Shown here piece by piece: positions 53,830-64,000 of a stretch of 64,000 nucleotides of DNA (position 1 is the stretch's first letter; each line of letters begins with the position of its first letter). The stretch is from Tichowtungia aerotolerans. Lineage in GTDB: Bacteria; Verrucomicrobiota; Kiritimatiellia; Kiritimatiellales; Tichowtungiaceae. Where the stretch lies: contig NZ_CP047593.1 in the NCBI RefSeq assembly GCF_009905215.1, forward strand, positions 868,001 through 932,000, given 5' to 3'. The position numbers and the translations under genes are program-made. The notes beneath the pieces were generated by a model. It was not told the origin of the DNA. It worked only from the letters and a program-made list of their open reading frames with translations, and searched no databases.

Positions 53830-53904
53830 TTATAGGAAAAAAGCGATCAAACACACTGCCAAAAGCAGAACGCCGGCCTGACCGCAGACAAACATCGTTT
53901 TCAT
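53830..53904 (-). CDS. possible 24-residue membrane peptide
   Basis: A short frame (MKTMFVCGQ then a 14-residue Leu/Val/Ala-rich helix ending AFFL) lies directly upstream of the glycosidase gene. An in-frame ATG three codons earlier is possible. No clear ribosome-binding site is visible. It may be chance; it is listed because almost the whole frame is one transmembrane helix. Confidence 0.25.
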   Translation of the reverse strand: MKTMFVCGQAGVLLLAVCLIAFFL

Positions 53905-54076
53905 TCCAGACATACCAGTTTGAATATCTGTTTTTTACTCATACAGTTCACCTTATGGATTCATTCTCCACGAAGAAATTAAAAATTAAAGTTAAATTTC
54001 AGTATATGTTTTTTGCAATATAAACAAGCGGGAGGGCTGAAAAACCGCACGGAAATACGTCGTTCGGTTTACAGAA

Positions 54077-55231
54077 TTACTGCCGGAATGCCTCGTGCAT
54101 CCGATCGCAGTAATAGCGTACGTTATCCCACTCGGCATCCGGCGGAAGACGATGGTCGGGACACGGAATATAGCCACCAAGATCCACCAGCGGTTTGAGA
54201 CGCTCAATTTCTTCATCCACTGCTTTCCGATCCTTGGAGAAAACCGTTTTGTTCATGCCACCAACACCGCGCAGCTCGCGACCGTACTGTTCGCGCCACG
54301 GTGCAATGGATGCATTCCATGTGCCGACTTCGATCGGGAACATGGTGTTCACCCCGTTTTCGAGCCAGGTCGGAATCAGCGAATCAATGCATCCATCACA
54401 GTCCACCGAGATGATATCAATCCCGTAACGGCGCACCAGATTAGTGATTCGTTTATAGTGCGGACCAATCACCTCTTCAAAAACAGCTGGAGAAACAAGG
54501 GGACCGTTTTTGAAACAGATATCTTCCCAGAAATGGGCGAAATCGAATTTTGCTCCGCTTTTAAGAATTTCTTCTGTGTAACGGTAATCGAGATCCGCCA
54601 CGGTCTGAACCATTTCGTGAAACAGGTCTTCATCGTCCACCTGCAGGTAACTCAGCCCCACGACTCCAAGCCAGTTGCGAATATCGCCGATTAGGCTTCC
54701 ACAGTAGAGGCCGTAATGCTGCGAGCGTGATTCATCACGCAAAATATTCACCCCGTTCTCTGAGAACACCTGAAAGGTGCCGGAGTCCGGGTTCATCACG
54801 ACTGACTTCTGAATGCGATCCGCAAAAAACTGCAGGCGAGGCAGATAATGTTCCTCCCACGAGACACGATCCGTCAGCGTATGTTCTATCTCCATAGGGA
54901 TCGATCCGGTACCCGGCTTTTCCAGTTCCACCACTCCACAGGCATTCATGACCTTTTTCGAGCCGTCCGGCATCGCGTCGATCACTTTTCGTTCAAACAG
55001 CGGATTGAGTGTGCTGTGATAAAAAAACGTGCTGAACCAGTTGAAATCGAAACCGAGTTTTTGATTCAGGGAGAGGCATCCTTCGTAATAGGTTCCGGCT
55101 TCTTCTTCATTGATGTGCCCCTCTGCGAGCCACTTCTGAAGAGTTTCGTTCCAGAATCCAAAATGAACAACCGGAAGCTGATCGTAAGATTGATAATGTA
55201 GGATTGCCTCAACCCGCTCTCTGTTTTTCAT
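54077..55231 (-). CDS. uroporphyrinogen decarboxylase-fold protein (methyltransferase-like)
   Basis: 384 residues. NRERVEAILHYQSYDQLPVV and the late blocks VSVDCDGCIDSLIP and CPDHRLPPDAEWDNVRYYCD match the URO-D superfamily branch often annotated as corrinoid or glycoside-linked methyltransferases, not true HemE. Heme synthesis here uses siroheme, so HemE is not needed. An AGGAG site precedes the ATG. It lies at the end of the carbohydrate locus, a common place for these proteins in this phylum. Confidence 0.8.
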   Translation of the reverse strand: MKNRERVEAILHYQSYDQLPVVHFGFWNETLQKWLAEGHINEEEAGTYYEGCLSLNQKLGFDFNWFSTFFYHSTLNPLFERKVIDAMPDGSKKVMNACGVVELEKPGTGSIPMEIEHTLTDRVSWEEHYLPRLQFFADRIQKSVVMNPDSGTFQVFSENGVNILRDESRSQHYGLYCGSLIGDIRNWLGVVGLSYLQVDDEDLFHEMVQTVADLDYRYTEEILKSGAKFDFAHFWEDICFKNGPLVSPAVFEEVIGPHYKRITNLVRRYGIDIISVDCDGCIDSLIPTWLENGVNTMFPIEVGTWNASIAPWREQYGRELRGVGGMNKTVFSKDRKAVDEEIERLKPLVDLGGYIPCPDHRLPPDAEWDNVRYYCDRMHEAFRQ

Positions 55232-55481
55232 TCACTGACTCCTGATTCATTGATCCCGTCTAATATGAGATAAAATGTCAAACGTTGCAAAAAGAGACAA
55301 TGGATGGACGTCGCACAAGAATGTATTATCGTAAGATTTAAAAACAGATTAAAATAAAACCTGTTTCAGATATTTACAGCATCAGTGTCCCATCTTTAAC
55401 CATCTACGGAATGGTCTGAGCAATATGTTTTTGTAAAAGCTGCAGGAACGTTTTCCGTCAATCCACTGCTGAGGGTGAGGC

Positions 55482-55523
55482 AAAAAAAGAGGCCCGTTGG
55501 TTCCATGTGGAACCGACGGGCCT
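55482..55523 (-). terminator. second terminator of rRNA operon
   Basis: A long stem (AGGCCCGT...ACGGGCCT with inner GGTTCC/GGAACC) is followed on the minus strand by a T tract. Confidence 0.85.
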
Positions 55524-55532
55524 GAAAAAGGC

Positions 55533-55566
55533 GAAGGCCCTGCTCGTCGAAACGAACAGGGCCTTC
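55533..55566 (-). terminator. first terminator hairpin of rRNA operon
   Basis: Inverted repeat GAAGGCCCTG/CAGGGCCTTC with one G-T pair, just downstream of 5S on the minus strand, followed by a short T stretch (CTTTTTC). Confidence 0.8.
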
Positions 55567-55570
55567 ATAG

Positions 55571-55685
<115 letters not shown>

Positions 55686-55857
55686 AAAGTGGTATCGATC
55701 GCTTTGCGATCGGGTTATTGGTTATTTGTTTTTAGTTATCAGTCAGTAACAGAGTATTTACTGACAACCATTAACAGATAACTGTTAACCATGATTAAAA
55801 ATCAATTGCATAGATTAGGGGACTGCACAGCATGCGTGCTGTTAGAAAAGTAAAGAT

Positions 55858-58783
<2,926 letters not shown>

Positions 58784-58893
58784 AAAAGTCCACTAATGTA
58801 ACGACACGCATGCTATATCTTCAGTTTTCAGATCACAGTTCTCACTGTGAACCTCAACTATCTCTATATAGTTGCAGTTACCCTAATCTATGC

Positions 58894-58909
58894 AATTTTC
58901 AAAGAACAC
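58894..58909 (-). promoter_or_regulatory. boxA-like antitermination site before 23S
   Basis: Minus strand TGTTCTTTGAAAATTG resembles the leader boxA at 60999-61011 (TGCTCTTTGAAAA). boxA loads the Nus antitermination complex on rRNA transcripts. Confidence 0.6.
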
Positions 58910-58975
58910 TTCCCCGAAGGGAAAAAATGTTGCGGCTGCTGTTCTGTGCGTCTGCCACCTTTACGAATAATAGAA

Positions 58976-59052
58976 TGGTGGGCGTGACAGGAATCGAACC
59001 TGTGACCTCATCCTTATCAGGGATGCGCTCTAACCGACTGAGCTACACGCCC
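58976..59052 (-). tRNA. tRNA-Ile (GAT)
   Basis: Full cloverleaf on the minus strand: acceptor GGGCGTG/CACGCCC, discriminator A, encoded CCA, anticodon loop CTGATAA with GAT anticodon and T-loop TTCGATT. It lies in the 16S-23S spacer as in many bacteria. Confidence 0.97.
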
Positions 59053-59061
59053 CCCGGAAAT

Positions 59062-59137
59062 TGGTGGAGGTAGACGGGTTCGAACCGACGACATCCAGCT
59101 TGCAAAGCTGGCGCTCTACCAACTGAGCTATACCCCC
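59062..59137 (-). tRNA. tRNA-Ala (TGC)
   Basis: Acceptor GGGGGTA with TACCTCC on the other side, discriminator A and encoded CCA. The anticodon loop TTTGCAA holds a TGC anticodon and the T-loop reads TTCGAAC. It lies in the 16S-23S spacer between 16S and tRNA-Ile. Confidence 0.97.
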
Positions 59138-59342
59138 GGTACGGTCCGACCGGCTCACTTCAACAGCCTTTTGAATGACTCTTTACGATATCCATTTCGA
59201 TCCAGAAACGGTGCGATTTGCTCTCATTACGTGGTGCTCCGGGTCGCTCCGGAGCGGCGACTCAAAGATTACTTTGAGCCGTTACCCTATCGATTGTCCG
59301 CCTGCGAATAAATGCAGACCGATTAGCAATCGATTCTCCTTA

Positions 59343-60912
<1,570 letters not shown>

Positions 60913-60998
60913 TAAATATATACGGAAACATTTTTTGAAACATAACTTAAACAAATCGCACCATTTCTAAATCGAAATGGTCATCGTGAGTCATTCAG

Positions 60999-61011
60999 TT
61001 TTCAAAGAGCA
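60999..61011 (-). promoter_or_regulatory. leader boxA of rRNA operon
   Basis: Minus strand TGCTCTTTGAAAA upstream of 16S, close to the boxA consensus TGCTCTTTAACA. A second similar site lies at 61321-61334, downstream of the distal promoter. Confidence 0.65.
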
Positions 61012-61071
61012 AAAATTCGACTCAACCTTGTAAAGCAACCTCAGCTGCTTTCCTTTGTTGAGCGGCCGGAC

Positions 61072-61100
61072 AATCTATGCCAGTGACATCGAATCGTCAA
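61072..61100 (-). promoter_or_regulatory. rRNA promoter P1 (proximal)
   Basis: TTGACG, 17-base spacer, TAGATT, reading toward 16S. A start point near 61065 gives a leader of about 150 bases containing boxA. Confidence 0.7.
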
Positions 61101-61187
61101 CCGTTTTTCAAATTTATTTTTCAGAACAAATTCCCGCTCGAAATGACACCGTTTCAACCGGCGTTTTTGTTTCGAACAAGGCGGTGC

Positions 61188-61215
61188 ATCATACGCACCT
61201 CAGTGAATCCCGCAA
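61188..61215 (-). promoter_or_regulatory. rRNA promoter P2
   Basis: TTGCGG, 16-base spacer ending GGTGCG, TATGAT. Bases downstream (CCGCCTTGTTCG) repeat those after P3. Confidence 0.7.
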
Positions 61216-61320
61216 TCTCTTTTTTTAACTTTTTTACTGCTCGGATTCCGGCCGTCCGAAACTGGACCTCCGCACCCCGGGCAGCCCGTTAAAAACGATG
61301 GCTGATTCCCTGAATCTGTA

Positions 61321-61334
61321 CTTTCTCAAAGAGC
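61321..61334 (-). promoter_or_regulatory. boxA-like site between P3 and P2
   Basis: Minus strand TGCTCTTTGAGAAA, close to the leader boxA. It would be transcribed only from P3. Confidence 0.5.
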
Positions 61335-61392
61335 ATTTCCTGTCCGCTTCAACCCGGTTTTGCAACCTGTTTTGTTGCGAACAAGGCGGCGT

Positions 61393-61420
61393 ATAGTACG
61401 CACCTGTTTTTTATCCGCAA
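61393..61420 (-). promoter_or_regulatory. rRNA promoter P3 (distal) with A-rich UP region
   Basis: TTGCGG, 16-base spacer ending GGTGCG, TACTAT. The A-rich stretch upstream (61421-61450) suits an UP element. It shares its -35, spacer end and downstream CCGCCTTGTTCG with P2, so the two are a duplication. The 60913-61722 interval holds only these regulatory elements; no gene is supported. Confidence 0.7.
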
Positions 61421-61722
61421 CCCCTTTTTTACTTTTTTCAAAAAAAGGATCAAAAACCCCAACAAAACAGCCATTAATTACGGATTTAAAAACCTGCTCC
61501 CCCTCGAAAAAACGTCATTTTCACATACACCTCCCGATCGGAAATACACACAAGATGCTACACTGCAAATATTTACATGATGTAATCACCGCAAAATATG
61601 CTTTTACAGCACAAAACCTCATGCCTCTCCAACAGATTGACGCCCTGAAATCCGCCTCAATATTTGCGGTTCAGCAAGCGCCAGCATTGCCGCACAGGAT
61701 TATTCATGCTTAAACTCCCTCT

Positions 61723-63996
61723 ATGAAACAACCTTCATCAAAAAAAGCCGGCCTTCAGGAACGCATTCTCAAACACATGTCCAACCCCAAATACCGCCCG
61801 CTCAGCCGCCCCGACCTGGCCAAAGCCATGCGCATCCACAGCAAAGAGCGCAACCAGCTGCGGCAGGCACTCATCAACCTCGAAACCGCCGGCAAAGTCG
61901 TCAGCCTGCGCAAAAACCGCTGGGCTCTCCCCGAAACAAGGGACACCATCGCAGGAATCGTCCGCGTCACCGACAAAGGCTTCGGCATCTTCACCCCGGA
62001 CTGCGGCAAAGAAGAATTCTACATCGCCAAAGACGACCTGAAATGCGCGCTGCACGAAGACCGCGTCTCTATCGAACGACTGCCGGCCAAAAAGCCACCG
62101 CGCGGACGCCCCGCTTTCCGCAACCCGGAAGGCCGCGTCGTCAGCGTACTGGAGCGCAAAGCCCAAGAGGTCGTCGGCCTCCTCAAACGAACTCCTTATT
62201 ACGCCTACGTCATTCCGGACAACCTTCGCCTCGGCCACGACGTGCGCGTGGCCGACGTTGAAAAAGAGCTCGGAGAAATCCCTGACGACCATAAAGTCGT
62301 TATCCGCCTCAACGAATGGGACGATCCTTTTAAACCGCTCAGCGGCACAGTCATCGAGGACATCGGCCACAGCGACGATCCCAACGTCGAAATGCAATGC
62401 ATCCTGCGCGCGCACGGATTCCGCCAGAACTTCTCCGAAGAAGTCCTCGCCGAAGCCGAAAAAATGCCGCACGAACTGCGGCCCGAAGATTATGAAGGCC
62501 GCACCGACCTGCGTGAGCGCCTCACTTTCACCATCGACCCGGAAACCGCGCGCGATTTCGACGACGCCATCTCGCTCGAAAAAGTTTCCAATGGTTGGAA
62601 ACTCTCCGTCCACATCGCCGACGTCGCGCACTTCGTGCCGAAAAACTCAGCCATCGACAAAGAAGCCCTGCACCGGGGAAACAGCATTTACCTCGTCGAC
62701 CGCGTCGTCATGATGATCCCACCCGAACTGACGACTAAAATCTGCAGCCTCAACCCCAATGTAGACCGCCTCGCGCATACTGTCGAAATGACCATCACCG
62801 AAAACGGACAGATGGTCGCCGCGCAAACCTGCCGCTCCATCATCCACTCCGATGCCCGCCTCAACTACGATCAGGTACAGGCCCTCTTCGACGGAGAAAC
62901 CGATGACCAAATTCCCGCATCAGTCGTTGAAGCCCTCAAAGCACTTCGTCCGCTCATACGCACCATCCGCAAACTGCGCACCGACGACGACGGATCGCTC
63001 GAGCTCGACACCCCTCAAATCAAATGCATCCTGGGTAAAGACGGCAAAGTTGCCTCCATCGAAAAAGGCGAAGCCAAAGAGGCCTATCAGCTGATTGAAG
63101 AGTGCATGCTGCTCGCCAACGTCGCCGTCGCCCGAAAACTCAAAGAAGCGCAGTGGCCCGCCATTCACCGCATCCACGAAGAACCCGACGCAGAAATGTG
63201 GGCACAAATGGGCGCGGAACTTCAGGCGCTCGGCATCGACGCCCTGCCCGCCACACGCGCCGATATCAATGCCGTCCTTGAAAAAGTCGCCGGCCATCCG
63301 ATGGAATACTCCGCCAACATGGCCATCCTCACCAACCTCAAGCGCGCCGGCTACTCCGCCGAGCCCGCCGGCCACTTCGGCCTCGCTTTCGACGACTACG
63401 TTCACTTCACCTCGCCCATCCGCCGCTATCCCGACCTCGTCGTCCACCGCCTGCTCACCGCACTCGAACAAAACGGAAAACAGCCGTACCGTAGCAATGA
63501 TATCGAAGCCATCGCCGCGCAGTGTACCCGCACCGAAACCGAAGCCGACGCCGCCGAAAAAGAAAGTATCGCCCTGCGCCGTGCCGAATACTACCGCGAC
63601 CTGCTTTATAAAGGGGAAACCGGTCCCTACACCGCCTGCGTCATCAAAGTGCTTGGAAAAGGTCTGCTCATCGAACTTGAAGACACCCTTCAGCGCGGAC
63701 TCGTCGCCTTCTCATCCATCACCGATGACCGCTACGAACTCAACGCTTCAAAAACCAAAGCCACCGGCACCCGCTGGGGCAAAAGCTTCCAGATCGGCGA
63801 CGAAATTGAAGTGGACCTCGTCAAAGTCGACGTACAGCGCAACTTTGTCGATTTCCACCTCACCGGACAGGAACAGTTCTCTGCCAAGAAAAAAGGCAAA
63901 CCGCAGCGCCGCAAAAAAGGCAAAAAACAAACCGTCGCCTTCAACGGAAACGCCAAATACGGCAAAAAACCGAAAAAGCGCCGTAATCGAAAATAG
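61723..63996 (+). CDS. rnr: ribonuclease R
   Basis: 757 residues: N-terminal winged-helix, two cold-shock-like domains, then the RNB catalytic core (TFTIDPETARDFDDAISLEK with the metal Asp residues, HIADVAHFV, DRVVMMIPPEL, YVHFTSPIRRYPDLVVHR), an S1 domain and a basic tail (RRKKGKKQ, KPKKRRNRK). It degrades structured RNA 3' to 5'. A perfect palindrome (62586) encodes SNGWK inside the core, between the metal-binding region and HIADV, without disturbing length. It is transcribed away from the rRNA operon. Confidence 0.97.
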   Translation: MKQPSSKKAGLQERILKHMSNPKYRPLSRPDLAKAMRIHSKERNQLRQALINLETAGKVVSLRKNRWALPETRDTIAGIVRVTDKGFGIFTPDCGKEEFYIAKDDLKCALHEDRVSIERLPAKKPPRGRPAFRNPEGRVVSVLERKAQEVVGLLKRTPYYAYVIPDNLRLGHDVRVADVEKELGEIPDDHKVVIRLNEWDDPFKPLSGTVIEDIGHSDDPNVEMQCILRAHGFRQNFSEEVLAEAEKMPHELRPEDYEGRTDLRERLTFTIDPETARDFDDAISLEKVSNGWKLSVHIADVAHFVPKNSAIDKEALHRGNSIYLVDRVVMMIPPELTTKICSLNPNVDRLAHTVEMTITENGQMVAAQTCRSIIHSDARLNYDQVQALFDGETDDQIPASVVEALKALRPLIRTIRKLRTDDDGSLELDTPQIKCILGKDGKVASIEKGEAKEAYQLIEECMLLANVAVARKLKEAQWPAIHRIHEEPDAEMWAQMGAELQALGIDALPATRADINAVLEKVAGHPMEYSANMAILTNLKRAGYSAEPAGHFGLAFDDYVHFTSPIRRYPDLVVHRLLTALEQNGKQPYRSNDIEAIAAQCTRTETEADAAEKESIALRRAEYYRDLLYKGETGPYTACVIKVLGKGLLIELEDTLQRGLVAFSSITDDRYELNASKTKATGTRWGKSFQIGDEIEVDLVKVDVQRNFVDFHLTGQEQFSAKKKGKPQRRKKGKKQTVAFNGNAKYGKKPKKRRNRK
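62586..62600. repeat. dispersed palindrome, perfect
   Basis: TTCCAA-TGG-TTGGAA in rnr (encodes SNGWK). Confidence 0.9.
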
Positions 63997-64000
63997 CGAA

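Noticed and set aside
54077-55231. True HemE (uroporphyrinogen decarboxylase) for heme synthesis
   Set aside because: The sequence belongs to the divergent methyltransferase-like branch, it sits in a carbohydrate locus, and the Ahb pathway does not use HemE.
61360-61713. 117-codon plus-strand open frame upstream of rnr
   Set aside because: It overlaps the rRNA promoters P3 and the boxA region, has no ribosome-binding site and a composition unlike the neighbouring proteins.

Overview
The window is bacterial chromosome, most likely from a marine or sediment anaerobe of the Kiritimatiellota/Verrucomicrobiota. This is an inference from the gene content: a PEP-CTERM-tagged secreted protein, a type I sulfatase next to a six-hairpin glycosidase and an AraC/XylR-type regulator, a siroheme-dependent (Ahb) heme pathway, an aerotolerance (Bat) operon, an RpiB-GlyA fusion, and a linked 16S-Ile-Ala-23S-5S rRNA operon. 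The 16S gene (59.3-60.9 kb, minus strand) could settle the taxonomy.

Layout. 1-2.84 kb is the right end of an integrated element: an excisionase-like HTH gene, unknown genes and a tyrosine recombinase, ending at a 3' tRNA fragment that looks like an attachment site. 2.9-7.1 kb is accessory DNA, visibly AT-richer: a truncated ISL3 transposase, then an integron-type array of small minus-strand cassettes separated by six attC-like imperfect inverted repeats with no integron integrase in sight, then a truncated ardC and a second ISL3 remnant that abuts hemB. 7.1-15.4 kb (minus) is a heme operon: ahbC, ahbD, ahbAB fusion, cysG-hemA fusion, hemC-cobA-hemD fusion, a four-helix-bundle protein and hemB. 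15.6-23.2 kb (plus) is the moxR/Bat operon. 23.3-33.7 kb carries mostly housekeeping genes: a phosphatase, rpiB-glyA, a PEP-CTERM protein, a CYTH protein, pyrF, a ribbon-helix-helix protein, ahcY with an ArsR-methyltransferase, a rubredoxin-like protein, a Nif3-like protein, an esterase and trmO. 33.7-44.4 kb carries mutL, an AraC regulator, a methyltransferase, a frameshifted subtilase and a nlpC/folP/cdaA/cdaR/TPR cluster for c-di-AMP and folate. 44.6-48.1 kb is a heterodimeric ABC exporter. 48.2-55.2 kb is a carbohydrate and sulfatase locus. 55.5-61.4 kb is the rRNA operon with three tandem promoters. 61.7-64.0 kb is rnr.

The most striking signal is not a gene. A 15-bp palindrome, TTCCAA-N3-TTGGAA, occurs 11 times exactly, 13 times with one arm mismatch and at least 8 times with two. 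It lies mostly inside genes, is read in all three frames on both strands, and is absent from the accessory left end and the rRNA genes. It overlies the start codon of ahbC and probably that of folP. About 0.004 exact copies are expected by chance in 64 kb. This suggests a genome-wide DNA-level element such as a binding site for an abundant protein, or a small mobile or selected repeat.

Other points of note are a HemC module lacking the domain that carries the dipyrromethane cofactor, an AhbD lacking the C-terminal cysteine cluster, and two genes shorter than 60 codons with good support (57 and 58 codons).
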